Shown: positions 34,931 to 46,729, counted from the first letter of the stretch. The stretch is DNA of 64,000 nt from Actinomyces ruminis (GCF_002154335.2 NZ_MTPX02000031.1:1-64000); one strand, 5' to 3'. Numbers and translations: made by a program. The notes: generated by a model from the letters alone, not told the origin.

Positions 34931-34945
34931 TAATGATTATCATTA
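34931..34945. promoter_or_regulatory. Zur box controlling aztD
   Basis: TAATGATTATCATTA: perfect seven-base arms around one central base, AT-rich in a GC-rich background, ending 12 bp before the aztD start codon. It matches the Fur/Zur family palindrome. Next to a zinc chaperone gene, Zur is the likely repressor. Confidence 0.8.
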
Positions 34946-35128
34946 AGTGTCGCAACTCCCCACCCTTCCGCTGCTTCGCTTCCCAAGGCGTGGACGCGCC
35001 GCCTGCCGAAGCCGGTCGTCCACCAGTCGGCCCCGGCAGGTTGCGGCGCGTGGCGCTCCGGTAGGCTGTCCGCGGCGCGCCCAGGCCGCGCCTGTCCTTA
35101 GGGGCACTCACTCAGTCAGGGAGTAGCA

Positions 35129-36414
35129 ATGCCAGCCGTCGTCGTCGTCGGGACTCAATGGGGAGACGAAGGAAAGGGCAAGGCGACCGACCAGCTCGGT
35201 CAGGGCGTCGACTACGTGGTGAAGTTCAACGGCGGTAACAACGCCGGGCACACCGTCGTCATCGATGGCGAGACCTTCGCCTTCCACCTTCTGCCCGCGG
35301 GCGTCCTCACCCCCGGGGTCACCCCCGTGATCGGCAACGGCGTGGTGGTGGACCTGGAGGTTCTGTTCCAGGAGATCGAGGAGATCACCTCCCGCGGCAA
35401 GGATGCCTCCGCGCTCAAGATCTCCGCCAACGCCCACCTGATCCCCTCCTACAACCGGGTCATGGACCGCACTACCGAACGCTTCCTGGGCGCCCGCCAG
35501 CTGGGCACCACCGGCCGCGGCATCGGCCCCACCTACGCGGACAAGATGAACCGCGTGGGCCTGCGCGTGCAGGACCTGTTCGATGAGTCGATCCTGCGCC
35601 AGAAGGTCCACTCCGCGCTGGACCAGAAGAACAGCCTGCTGCTGAAGGTCTTCAACCGGCCCGCCATCGACCCCGACGCCGTCGCTGACGAACTGCTGTC
35701 CTACGCCGAGCGCGTGCGCCCCATGGTGGTGGACACCTCCCTGCTGCTTAACCAGGCCCTGGACGCCGGCAAGACTGTCCTGTTCGAGGCCGGCCAGGCC
35801 ACCATGCTCGACATCGACCACGGCACCTACCCCTTCGTCACCTCCTCCAACCCGACCGCCGGGGGCGCCTGCACCGGCACCGGCGTGGGCCCCACCCGCA
35901 TCGACGCCGTCGTCGGCGTGGTCAAGGCATACACCACGCGGGTGGGCGAGGGGCCCTTCCCCACCGAGCTCACCGACGCATGGGGGAGCGGCTGCGCGCC
36001 GAGGGAGGCGAGTACGGGGTCACCACCGGGCGTCCGCGCCGCTGCGGCTGGCACGACGCCGTCGTCACCCGCTACGCCGCCCGCGTCAACGGGCTCACCG
36101 ACTTGGTGATGACCAAGCTCGACGTGCTCACCGGGCATGAGACCATCCCCGTGTGCGTCGCCTACGACGTCGACGGCGAGGTCACCTCCGAGATGCCGCT
36201 GACCCAGACGGACTTCCACCACGCCAAGCCGGTCTACGAGGAGCTGCCCGGCTGGAGCGAGGACATTACCGGCGTGCGCGACTTCGACGACCTGCCCGCC
36301 GCCACCCGCGACTACGTGCTGCGCATTGAGGAGCTCGCCGGCTGCCGCATCTCCGCGATCGGGGTGGGCGCGGGCCGCGAGGCCACTATCACTCGCCACC
36401 AACTGCTCGGCTGA
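35129..36414 (+). CDS. purA: Adenylosuccinate synthetase (frameshifted)
   Basis: About 428 residues. It starts [20 protein letters not shown] with the GTP-binding Gly-rich loop, then [25 protein letters not shown] (signature 2) and the IMP-site end. The frame is lost near 35982 (ELTDAW). The other frame resumes [20 protein letters not shown] and continues to 36414. GACGCATGG lacks one C of GACGCCATGG. It converts IMP to adenylosuccinate with GTP, the first step to AMP. It is divergent from aztD and essential, so the lesion is almost surely artefact. Confidence 0.95.
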
Positions 36415-36443
36415 GCGCCGGCGGAGCGGTTAACGACGACGGC

Positions 36444-36467
36444 GCCGGCCCCATGTGCGGGGCCGGC
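36444..36467. terminator. Hairpin between purA and the first LppM-like gene
   Basis: GCCGGCCCC (36444-36452) pairs perfectly with GGGGCCGGC (36459-36467) around ATGTGC, between convergent genes. Confidence 0.7.
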
Positions 36468-36508
36468 CGCTCGCTGTTCAGGCGCCTAGCCATCCGGGTG
36501 ACGCTTGA

Positions 36509-37574
36509 TCACCGATGGCCGTAGGGGTCGCCGGGCTGCTGGCCGTAGGGCGGCTGACCGGGCTGGTACTGCTGCGGGTTGCCGTAGCCCTGCTGTCCGG
36601 GTTGCTGCGGCTGGGTATAGCCCTGCTGGCCGTAAGGCTGTTGCGGCTGGGCGTAGGGCTGTTGCGGCTGGGCGTAGCCTGCTGGCCGTAGGGTTGCTGC
36701 GGGGCGCCGTATTGCGTTTGGCCGGCCTGCTGGTACGGCTGGGCCGGGTATCCGGCCCCGGGGTAGCCGGCGGTCGGTACGGAGTGCTTCTTCTGGTTCC
36801 GGGAGACGACGACGGCGATCACAACGCCGACGATCACCAGCAGACCCACGATGCCGAGAACGATCGGCAGCAGTGAATGTCCCTCGTCGGAGTCGGCGTC
36901 GGCGGGTGCCGCAACGGCTTCGCTCGTGGGAGTGGGCGCCGCGTCTCCGGTGGCAGAAGTCGGCGCGTCGGTGGGCTCCGTGGAGGCAGAGGCGGAGGGG
37001 GTGGACGCGGCCTGATCGGCGGAGGCCCAGCCGGTCGCCTGGAGGGACTCGAGTGAGGCGATGTTGTCCCAGTTGGCTTCGTTGCCGGAGATCGTTGCGT
37101 TTGCGTCGGCTTCGATGACGTCGCCGGGGAAGGCAACGGTCATGGTGCTGGAGTCGTAGTCGCTCAAGTCGCTGAAGCCGGACATGTCGACGATGTAGGT
37201 ACCATCCTGGTGCTTGATGGAGAAATCCTCGTCGATGGATCCGACCACCGGCAGGCTGAGCATGGACAGCACGCAGGCGTCGTCCTCGGTGGACAGTGTC
37301 ACCTCGATGTCGTCGTCGGCGTCCTCGATGTACTGGAGCTCATCAAGGCCGAGCACATCCTCCGTGCAGTAGTAGTCGGCGCTGAAGCTTCGATGTCGAT
37401 GGTCATGACCAAGTCGGCGGTCTTGTTCTCATACAGCGTGAGGTCAATATGGGCGCTCGCATCGCCGTCGTCGGCGACGGCAAGAGGGCCCACGAGGACG
37501 GAGCCGAGCAGAAGCGCGGAGCCGGCGACCACGGAACCGGCGCGGCGTAGGGCGACGGGGGACAGGATGCTCAT
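36509..37574 (-). CDS. LppM-like surface protein with QPGY tail, paralogue 1 (frameshifted)
   Basis: From ATG 37574: a signal peptide (VVAGSALLLGSVLVGPLAVA), then an LppM-like domain (LTLYENKTADLVMTIDIE..., CTEDVLGLDELQY). A Ser/Thr/Ala spacer, one transmembrane helix (LLPIVLGIVGLLVIVGVVIA) and a cytosolic tail of YGQQ/QPQQP repeats follow. Frames change near 37393 (to FSADYYCTED) and near 36684 (to GYAQPQQPYAQPQQ), ending PYGHR. With both repaired it is about 355 residues. Three paralogues lie in tandem here. LppM-type proteins are cell-envelope proteins; a binding partner is unknown. Confidence 0.72.
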
Positions 37575-37610
37575 GCTGAGAGTGTACGGAACCTCCTCAG
37601 TTGCAACTAG

Positions 37611-37652
37611 CGCGACGCCCACGCGTCCGGTGCTGGGCGCGTGGGCGTCGCG
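37611..37652 (-). terminator. Perfect 15-bp hairpin after LppM-like paralogue 2
   Basis: CGCGACGCCCACGCG (37611-37625) pairs with CGCGTGGGCGTCGCG (37638-37652), 12 bp past the stop of the gene at 37664. Confidence 0.75.
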
Positions 37653-37663
37653 AATGGGTTCAC

Positions 37664-38534
37664 TCAGTGCTGGGCGTTGGGGTCTCCGGGCTGGTATTGC
37701 TGCGGGTTGCGTATCCCTGCTGGCCGGGCTGCTGCGGGGCACCGTATGGCTGTTGGCCGGGCTGCTGCGGCTGGGCACGTATCCCTGCTGGCCGGGCTGC
37801 TGCGGCTGGGCCGGATATCCGGCCCCGGGGTAGCCGGTGACCGGGGCGGCGTTCTTCTTCCGGTTCCGAGACACGATGAAGGCGACAACGCCGGCAATCA
37901 CCAGGAGCGCCACCACGACCAGCGCGATCCAAACGGCCGAACTCTTGCCGGCCGAGTCCTTGCCGACCGCCCGGATGGTGCCTGCGTCGGTCAGGTCGTC
38001 CCAGGTGACCTTGTTGCCGTCGATTGTGGCGCTGTCATCGGCTTCGGTGACCTTGCCGGGGAAGGTGACGGAGATGGAGATCGAGCTGAGGTAGTCGCCG
38101 GCGTCCCCCAAGTCGCCAAAGTCGACGATGTACTCGTCGCCCTCGTGCGTAATCGGGGAGTCGGAGCTGTTAAAGGCATCCAGGGAGGCACCGGTAACGG
38201 TCAGGGCGCAGGAGTCGCCCTGGGCGGCGACGTCGACCTTGGCCTCGTCACCGAGCTCCGCGATATCGTCGTCACTGATACCACTGAGCGACAGCATGTC
38301 TTCAGTGCAGTAGAGGCTGGGGTCGATGCCGTCGATTCCCGTCGATATGGACATGTCGACGAGCTCGTCCTCGTGGAGCACGAGGTCGAGGCTCATGTTT
38401 GCGGAGAGTCCGTAGAAACTGTCGTCATCGTCGGCGATTGCGGTGGGACCGAGGAGGGCGGAGCCGAGCAGCAGCGCAGAGCCGGCCACCACGGCGCCCG
38501 TGCGGCGCAAGGATGTGGGGAAGAGGTTGCTCAT
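37664..38534 (-). CDS. LppM-like surface protein with QPGY tail, paralogue 2 (frameshifted)
   Basis: From ATG 38534: signal peptide (VVAGSALLLGSALLGPTAIA), an LppM-like domain (MSLDLVLHEDELVDMSI, YCTEDMLSL, FPGKVTEADDSATIDGNKV), a transmembrane helix (AVWIALVVVALLVIAGVVAF) and a Gln/Pro/Gly/Tyr tail. The tail loses frame twice (near 37778 and 37711); the correct end is NPQQYQPGDPNAQH. About 290 residues when repaired. The cytosolic low-complexity tail could mediate clustering or contact with cell-wall synthesis proteins, as such tails do elsewhere; that is inference. Confidence 0.72.
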
Positions 38535-38584
38535 GCCCGGGAGTGTACGGAAGCACCCCCATTCCAGCAACAAAATGATGACGA

Positions 38585-39362
38585 TCACTTCCGTCGTGAA
38601 CGGTGCCGCCGCAGCGCAGCCGCCCCCACCGCGGCACCGGCGGCCGTCACCCCGGCCACGATCCACGCCCCGTAGCGGTCCCAGGCCGACACGCCTGCGC
38701 CCGCCCGGGCTCGTCCGGACGCGCTCACGCCGTCGTACAGCAGGTCGGCATCCTCCAGGTGACGGTGGTGCCTTCACGGCGCCGCCACCGGCGTCCACGA
38801 CGGCGCCCGGGAAGGTGATCGACAAGCGGGCGTCCACCACCGTGTTCAGTGACTCCGCTGTGGAGTCCGCGGTGGCGGCCTGCGTGGCATCGGCCGCCGC
38901 GGCGGAGGGCGCATCCGCGTCGTCCTGGACGCCGTCGACGGTGACCCCGAAGCCGACGAAGTGCACCACGTACAGGTCGCCGTCGCGCACCACCAGCTGG
39001 TCCGCCGCGGCCTCCTCGTCCGCGGCGTCGGGGATGGACACCCCGGTGACGTGCACCTCGCAGCCCAGTCCCTCGGCGTCGTCGGCGGAACCAAGCGGGG
39101 AGGCGGTCACCGTCACACCGTCGCCGGAGCCGACCAGCGACTCGGCGGTGAGGCTTTCACAGGCGGTGCCGTCGGTGAAAACCGTGCCGGTGGTGTCGCG
39201 CATGACCAGGTCGACGTCGTAGGTGCCGGCCGTATCCAGGCGCATGTCCATATGGGCGGTGCAACCCGACAGCGCCAGTGCGGCCGCGACTGCTACGGGC
39301 GCGAGGCGACGGGCGCGGGCGGGTGTGCGTTGACGGCGGTCGGCGAGCGGCTTCGGGGGCAC
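38585..39362 (-). CDS. LppM-like lipoprotein, paralogue 3 (frameshifted)
   Basis: From GTG 39362: leader with lipobox LALSGC (Cys near residue 34), then MDMRLDTAGTYDVDLVMRDT and the LppM-like ending RLSITFPGAVVDAGGGAV. Frames change near 38776 and 38757. The restored end is TTVTWEDADLLYDGVSASG, one helix (AWIVAGVTAAGAAVGAAAL) and RRHRSRRK. It has no QPGY tail, unlike paralogues 1 and 2. About 258 residues repaired. It is upstream of and on the same strand as both, so the three may form an operon. Confidence 0.7.
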
Positions 39363-39519
39363 GCCCCGACGCTACACGGTGGTGGGTGTGGCGGGAAACA
39401 CCACCCAGAAGGGGCGAAAACCGCGTTCGGGGGACCTTCGGACGTGACCTGGGGCGCCAGATGAGGAAGGATAGGAGTTGACCCGTTGAGTCACGAGAAT
39501 CGAAGAAAGAAGGACTCAC

Positions 39520-41370
<1,851 letters not shown>

Positions 41371-41390
41371 CGCATCGGCTAACGCCTGAC

Positions 41391-41432
41391 GCAGCGCGGG
41401 GCCCCCGGTCTTCTGACCGGGGACCCCGCTGC
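41391..41432 (+). terminator. Terminator after pckG
   Basis: GCAGCGCGGGGCCCCCGGTC pairs with GACCGGGGACCCCGCTGC around TTCT, starting 20 bp past the stop. Confidence 0.8.
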
Positions 41433-41446
41433 ATCTGCCGGCAAAC

Positions 41447-41566
41447 TGTCCAAAACCGGCAGGAACGCCCTTCGCGCCTGCCGACGGCGCATCATGAGTG
41501 GAGTCATTTCAACGTTTCGTGCCGGCCCGGTCCGCGCCCGCGGCCCGTTAGTGCCGTTTTTGGACA
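41447..41566. repeat. MITE-like element, copy 2 (120 bp)
   Basis: Begins TGTCCAAAACCGGCA and ends TGCCGTTTTTGGACA. The interior has ATTTCAACGTTTCGTGCCGG. It is the inverted partner of copy 3 at 42544-42662: from 41439 the two agree for 28 bases without a mismatch and broadly thereafter. It is the same length as copy 1 at 13899. Confidence 0.85.
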
Positions 41567-41679
41567 TTCGCTCCACCGAAAGTCACCGGCGCCCACAGGT
41601 GCGGTTCGTGCAGGGTGAATCCACAAGGCTCGTCGGGGGCGTTGGCGTGGCGGCGCTCGTCCGGGGCAGCCTCGGAACC

Positions 41680-42540
41680 ATGAGACAGTGCGACGACGAC
41701 ATTCTGGCGCGGGTACGGGCCTGTTGCGGCGCCGTGCGGCTGCGGGACTTGAGCCTGGATCGCACGGAGCGGCGTCGCGCCCGGCGGCTGGTCGAGGCTC
41801 GCCAGCTGTTCGCGCACCCACATGGGGTGGTGAGTCTGCCCGGGGCGGGCTGGGACCTGATCCTGGCGCGCATCCATGGCGGGGTGATCACCTGCCAGCA
41901 CGCCGCCAGGTACTACGGCTATCCCTGTCCCCGCCTATGGGTGCCCGTCCATCTGGCGGTCCCCCACAGCGCAAACCGCACCTCGATCCGGGGAGAGGTG
42001 CTGCATGTCGAGAGCGAGCTCGAGCTGCCGCCGCTGACCCAGTTCCCGGTGGCGCCGGTGCCGCTCATGCTGGCCCGTTACCTGCGGTGCGCCCCACGCC
42101 GCGAGGGGCCCCTGATGGCCTGCGATGCGGCACTGCATCAGGAGCACACGTCGGTGGAGGCGGTTGCGGCGCTGCTACATGGCCCGGGCTCGATTCAGGC
42201 CCGGGGGCGGCTGGGGCTGGCCAGTGCGCGGGCGCGTTCGCCGCTGGAAACGCTCGCTCGGCTGCAACTGTACGACGCCAACGTCCCCTTCGCTGACGGC
42301 GTGGACATTCCCAGGGTGGGTGAGGTGGACCTGCTGGTGGACGGGAGGCTGGTGCTGGAGCTGGACGGCTACACCTACCACGAAGATGAGTTTCAGTTCG
42401 CGCGGGACCGCACCAGGGATCGCGAGCTGATCAGACAGGGGTACCGGGTTGCCCGATTCACCCGCAAGGATGTGGAGCAGGGCCGAGTGGGGGCGGAGGT
42501 TCACCAACTCCTCGCCCCGCCAAGCCGCACACGCCGCTGA
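41680..42540 (+). CDS. DUF559 / Vsr-like nuclease-fold protein with N-terminal winged helix
   Basis: 286 residues from ATG 41680; the open frame extends back to 41494 through the MITE, which is not coding. The N-terminal region (LRDLSLDRTERRRARRLVEA, LFAHPHGVVSLPG) looks like an AbiEi-type winged helix. The C-terminus carries EVDLLVDGRLVLELDGYTYH then RDRTRDRELIRQGYRVARFT, the D...ExD/K core of the DUF559 restriction-like fold. Role unknown; such proteins are common in actinobacterial accessory regions. Inverted 120-bp repeats flank it on both sides. Confidence 0.8.
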   Translation: MRQCDDDILARVRACCGAVRLRDLSLDRTERRRARRLVEARQLFAHPHGVVSLPGAGWDLILARIHGGVITCQHAARYYGYPCPRLWVPVHLAVPHSANRTSIRGEVLHVESELELPPLTQFPVAPVPLMLARYLRCAPRREGPLMACDAALHQEHTSVEAVAALLHGPGSIQARGRLGLASARARSPLETLARLQLYDANVPFADGVDIPRVGEVDLLVDGRLVLELDGYTYHEDEFQFARDRTRDRELIRQGYRVARFTRKDVEQGRVGAEVHQLLAPPSRTRR

Positions 42541-42543
42541 TAA

Positions 42544-42662
42544 TGACCAAAAACGGCAGAAACGCTTCATGGGCGCGAACCGGCACGGCACGAAACGTTG
42601 GAATGACGCCAGTCGTGATTCGCGGTCGGCGGGCATGAAGCAGTTCCTGCCGGTTTTGGACA
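42544..42662. repeat. MITE-like element, copy 3 (119 bp)
   Basis: Begins TGACCAAAAACGGCA four bases after the nuclease stop and ends TGCCGGTTTTGGACA. It contains CACGAAACGTTGGAATGACG. It is inverted relative to copy 2, and the 8-bp flanks CGGCAAAC and GTTTGCCG are also complementary. Confidence 0.85.
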
Positions 42663-42791
42663 GTTTGCCGATCCTGCAGGGCAATCTCGGAGAGCGACGA
42701 CGCTGCGGTGGGCGGACCGGCGTGGTCCATGCGGTCGGGTCGGGCGAACCTCCTCCTTGTGTCAAGACACCCGGGTGGTTAGGTTGGGGGC

Positions 42792-43370
42792 ATGACCGCA
42801 AGCCGTCACCGCGCCCTAATCATCGTGGACGTTCAACCCACCTTCTGCGAGGGTGGTGCCCTGCCGGTGGCTGGCGGGAACGCGGTCGCCGAGCGGGTGG
42901 CCGCCTACGTCGCCGCTCATCGCGACGACTACGACCTGGTGGTCACCACCCAGGACTGGCACATCGACCCCGGCGAGCACTTCTCCGCAGCCCCCGACTT
43001 CGTGGACACCTGGCCGCCGCACGGGGTGGCCGGCACCGCCGAGGCCGAACTGCACCCCGCGCTGGCGGGGCTGGCCCCGGACGTGAGTGTGAAGAAGGGG
43101 CAGTACGCCGCCGCCTACTCCGGCTTCGAGGGGGTGGACTCCTCCGGCGCCGCCCTGGACGAGCTCCTGCGTGCCCGCGGCGTCGAGGCGCTGGACGTGG
43201 TCGGCCTGGCCGAGTCCCACTGTGTGAAGGAGACGGCGCTCGACGGCGTGCGCGGCGGCTACCGGGTCCGCGTCCTGACCGACCTGACGGCGCCCGTCAG
43301 CCCGGAGCAGGGGCAGGCGGCGCGCGCCGCCATGGCGGAGGCGGGTGTGGCGCTGGTGCCCTCCGCCTGA
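42792..43370 (+). CDS. pncA: Nicotinamidase / pyrazinamidase
   Basis: 192 residues from ATG 42792. Isochorismatase-fold hydrolase with the catalytic Asp in IIVDVQPTFCEGG, metal ligands in TTQDWHIDPGEHFS, Lys in SVKKGQYAAAYS, and the nucleophile Cys in GLAESHCVKETALDG. It makes nicotinate from nicotinamide in NAD salvage. It is full length and unbroken, followed seven bases later by a convergent unknown gene. Confidence 0.94.
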   Translation: MTASRHRALIIVDVQPTFCEGGALPVAGGNAVAERVAAYVAAHRDDYDLVVTTQDWHIDPGEHFSAAPDFVDTWPPHGVAGTAEAELHPALAGLAPDVSVKKGQYAAAYSGFEGVDSSGAALDELLRARGVEALDVVGLAESHCVKETALDGVRGGYRVRVLTDLTAPVSPEQGQAARAAMAEAGVALVPSA

Positions 43371-43376
43371 GGAGGC

Positions 43377-44858
43377 CTAGTCGCCCAGCTCGGCACGTGG
43401 TGCCCGCCAAATGCCGAAACGCTCGATCTCGGCTCGCAGCGCCGGCCGCGCGGCGATCTCGTCCCATGGTAGAAACACGCGCCGCATGCGGTCGTCCACG
43501 AGCATCAGCACCTGGCTGTCGGCGTCGTAGCCGGTGAGCTGCAGGCGGGACATGTCGGCCCAGCGCACGGAGGTGTGCCCGGTTAGGCGCCAGGTGCCGT
43601 TACCATCGCGACGACGCTCCTGCCAAAGGGCGGCCAGCGTGTGCTCACTGACGCGCAGGCTCTCGGGGCGGGCGATGTCGATGTTGCGGTCGGGGTCGTA
43701 GGGGAGTGCGACCTCCATGCGGGCGGGCTCCTCCGGCACGTCCCAGACGATGTAGCCGTAGCGCTCGGCCAGCGCGCGGGTGGAGTTGTTCAGGGGCACA
43801 TGCACGCTGGCGCGCAGCTGGTCGTAGGCGCGGCGCACCCCGGCGGAAGTCGGATGCAATTCGGCGCTGCGGCCGGTCAGGTGCAGATGCCGGTCGAGCG
43901 CCGCCATTTCCTCGGCCCCGAATTCGTCGAGCGCGGCGTCGACGACGGCGTCCGGGATGGGCAGCGGGTTGTGGATTAGCTGCTCAATGATGCGGCGCAG
44001 CAGCATGGGGGTCGGCTCCTGCTCCTCCAGGTGGAGGCAGCAGTAGGCGGTGTCGCGCAGCTCCACCACGTTCAGTCCGAGGTTGTCGAAGACGTTGAAG
44101 TCGCGCAGTATGCGGACCGACTGGTGAGCCAGCGCGCGCATGGCCACCAGCGTGTTCGTGCCCGGGTTCCCGACCGCGCTCAGCAGGATGCGCCCATCGT
44201 TATTGCAGGGCAGCAGCGCGGGGCGGCGATCCAGGTACAGGGGCGGCCGCGCAGGGGCCGCGCCGTAGGCGGGCTGGGCGGTCCATCCCACCCCGACCAG
44301 GTAGGGGTCGTTGGTGTCGAATACGTGCCGGACCTCGCCGCGGCGAGGGTCCAGCCGGGCCAGGAGGGCTCGTACCGCCTGCCAGGCGGCCTCGCCGTCG
44401 GGTGCGTGCACGCGCAGGTTGCCGAGCGTCTGGGTGTTGGTGCCGACATAGGTGGCCAGGTCGCGGTCCCAGACGACGCCGGGGCGCTGGATCGGAGACG
44501 CGTCGGTGGCCAGCAGGCCAGGGTGGGCAAACAGGTCGCCCAGATGCTCCCAGGCGCGCAGCACGGCCTCGCGGCGCCCCCAGATGGCGATGGTGAGGCT
44601 GACGGCGGTGAAGCTGGCGTTTGCCTCGGGCACCACCACCTCGCCGACGCCGACCTCAACCGGCCGCTGCAACTCGGCGCGCAGCGCCCCGCACAGGCGC
44701 GCCAGGGTGTCGAGCGCGGCAGGCGGTTCGTCGACGGCGCCGTAGTCCAGGCTCACCCCCAGCAGCGCCTGCCCGGGTTCCAGGCCCGCGGTGCGCACCA
44801 TCCAGTCGTGTCCGGCGAAGGTCTCCCATTCGTGCTCGGGCTCGACGACGTCGTTCAT
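43377..44858 (-). CDS. Unrecognised 493-residue protein, paralogue A
   Basis: No signal peptide or membrane helix. It shares with the neighbour at 44954-46497 the segments AGHDW, VDEPPA, ARLCGALRAELQRP, WDRDLATY/H, HAPDGEA/HGPDGEA, LAHLDPRRG or LARLDPRRGEVRHVF, and YLDRRPAL. The alternation of beta-rich and helical stretches, with ALRAWEHLGDLFAHPGLL, faintly recalls M16-peptidase folds. There is no HxxEH motif, so if related it is inactive. The C-terminal region ends LVDDRMRRVFLPWDEIAARP and is shared too. Likely cytosolic; function unknown. Confidence 0.75.
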   Translation of the reverse strand: MNDVVEPEHEWETFAGHDWMVRTAGLEPGQALLGVSLDYGAVDEPPAALDTLARLCGALRAELQRPVEVGVGEVVVPEANASFTAVSLTIAIWGRREAVLRAWEHLGDLFAHPGLLATDASPIQRPGVVWDRDLATYVGTNTQTLGNLRVHAPDGEAAWQAVRALLARLDPRRGEVRHVFDTNDPYLVGVGWTAQPAYGAAPARPPLYLDRRPALLPCNNDGRILLSAVGNPGTNTLVAMRALAHQSVRILRDFNVFDNLGLNVVELRDTAYCCLHLEEQEPTPMLLRRIIEQLIHNPLPIPDAVVDAALDEFGAEEMAALDRHLHLTGRSAELHPTSAGVRRAYDQLRASVHVPLNNSTRALAERYGYIVWDVPEEPARMEVALPYDPDRNIDIARPESLRVSEHTLAALWQERRRDGNGTWRLTGHTSVRWADMSRLQLTGYDADSQVLMLVDDRMRRVFLPWDEIAARPALRAEIERFGIWRAPRAELGD

Positions 44859-44953
44859 CGCGGCTCACCTGCCTGACTGCGTGTTCGGGTATGGACCGCG
44901 GCCGGCCGCTGCCGGGTCTGGCGAGGCGAGCCATCCCGGCCGGGCGGGCGCGG

Positions 44954-46497
44954 TCATTGGATAAGTCCGAAGGTACCGCGCGGCAGGCGCCAGATGCCGC
45001 GGCGTTCCAGTTCGGTGCGCAGTTGCAGGTGGGCGGCGACCTCGTCCCAGTACATATTGACGGTGCGCAGCCGGTCGTCTATCAACTCCAGGTACTGGTC
45101 GGAAGGGTCGTAGCAGGCCATCACCAGCCGCGTGGAGTCCACCCACCGGTAGCCGGCGGAGTGGTCGGGATGCCAGCGTCGGGGCAGCCCCCGCTGCACC
45201 CACTTGAACTGGTGAGTCTGTATCTGGTGGGCGGTGAGTCTTACGGCGTCGGGGTGGAAGTCGTCGCGCCGGTGTTGTGGCCCGTCATGGAGGAGGATGA
45301 CGTCGCTCCGGGCTCGTCGATGTGTTTCCAGAGCAGGTAGCCGGCTTGCTCCGCCAGCGGCTCGGTCTCCTCACGCATCGGCAGGTGCACCGAGGCGCGG
45401 ATCTGAGCCAGGGCCCGCCGCACGCCGTCGGCGGTCGGCTGCACGTTGCCGGTGCGACCGCTGGTGCGCAGCCGCAGGGCGTGGTCGACCGCATCGGAGG
45501 GGCCGTAGGCCGCCAGCGCCCACTCGATGAGCGCGTCGGGCACGGGCTCGGGGTGGGCGACGACGGCGTCGTGCACGGCCATCACCTCTCGGCCGCCCAG
45601 GCGGCCGTCGTTGGTGTTGAGCGCGAAGCAGCAGTAGAAGGCGTCGCGCAGGGGTATGTACTCGTAGCCGAGGCGGGCCTGCATCCCCATCCGGTCCAGC
45701 AGGCTGCCGATCAGGCGCTGCATGACGAAGCCGGCCACATAGGCGTCGGCGCCCGGGGTGGCGGTGCCGGAGAGCACTACGCCGTCGTCGGGCGGGCACA
45801 GCACGAGGGCCGGGCGCCGGTCGAGGTACATGGCCGGGCGGGTGGGAGCCGGCGCGGCGGGCGGGTCGGCCGTCCAACCGACGCCGACCAAGGTGGGATC
45901 GTTGGTGATGAACACGTGCCGGACCGCGCCGCGGCGCGGATCCAGGTGGGCGAGCAGTTCGCGCGACAGCTGCAGTCCCGCCTCGCCGTCGGGGCCGTGT
46001 ATGGGCATGTCGGCCAGGTTCATGGCGGAGACACCCGCGTGGGTGGCCAGGTCGCGGTCCCAGGCGTTGATCTGGCGGGGGAGTAGCGGCGCATCGGCGG
46101 GCAGATCCGGGCGTTCGAAGAGCTCTCCCAAATGCGCCCAGGCGCCGAGCACCGCAGCGCGGCGGCCGCGGATGCGCAGTCCCAGCATCGACGGCTCCAG
46201 CTCGACGGCGACCTCGGGTACTGAGACCTCGCCGACGCCGATCTCGATCGGGCGCTGCAGCTCGGCGCGCAGGGCCCCGCATAGGCGGGCGGCGGCGTCC
46301 AGGCGGGCGGGCGGCTCGTCCACCAGGCCGTAGTCGAAGTAGGCGGCCAGCAGCAGCTGTTCGGGGTCGGGATCGGCGAGGACCAGCCAGTCGTGGCCGG
46401 CGGTGCTGGCCCAGGTGGCGACGTCGCCGAGGTCAGGGGGCAGGGTGGCGGGCACGGGGGAAGCGCCGGTGGGGAGTACGCCGTATCCGTCGGTCAT
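44954..46497 (-). CDS. Unrecognised paralogue B (frameshifted)
   Basis: From ATG 46497 (MTDGYGVLPTGASPVP). It matches the downstream protein over nearly its full length. The frame is lost near 45305 after LLWKHIDEPG. The correct continuation is DVILLHDGPQHRRDDFHPDA then HQFKWVQRGLPRRW, ending LELIDDRLRTVNMYWDEV and RGIWRLPRGTFGLIQ at 44954. Repaired length is about 514 residues. It is placed 95 bp upstream of paralogue A on the same strand, so this is a tandem duplication that has diverged. No catalytic motif was identified. Confidence 0.72.
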
Positions 46498-46620
46498 CGG
46501 GGTGGTCCTTCCTGCGACGCGGCCGGGAACCGCGCACACCCGCAGGCTACTCGGGTGAGCCCGTGCCGCGATGGGCAACGGTTCCCACGGGCGCTTCGCC
46601 CGCCCGGCCCGCTCCCGTCG

Positions 46621-46660
46621 CCGAGGTCGGTAGACACTACGTGCCGAGGTCGGTTGATAT
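46621..46660. repeat. Dispersed paired repeat, copy C
   Basis: CCGAGGTCGGTAGACACTAC then GTGCCGAGGTCGGTTGATAT, two 20-bp units in tandem. Same family and orientation as copy B at 33469. Confidence 0.65.
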
Positions 46661-46729
46661 GGCGGCGGCTGGCGCGGTTGTGAAGCCTGTGAGCCGCATC
46701 CGGTGCAGAGGGGCGCCATTGGGCGGGGA

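Noticed and set aside
35040-35128. Purine riboswitch before purA
   Set aside because: The gap is short and GC-rich with no conserved junction pattern; only a plain leader is seen.
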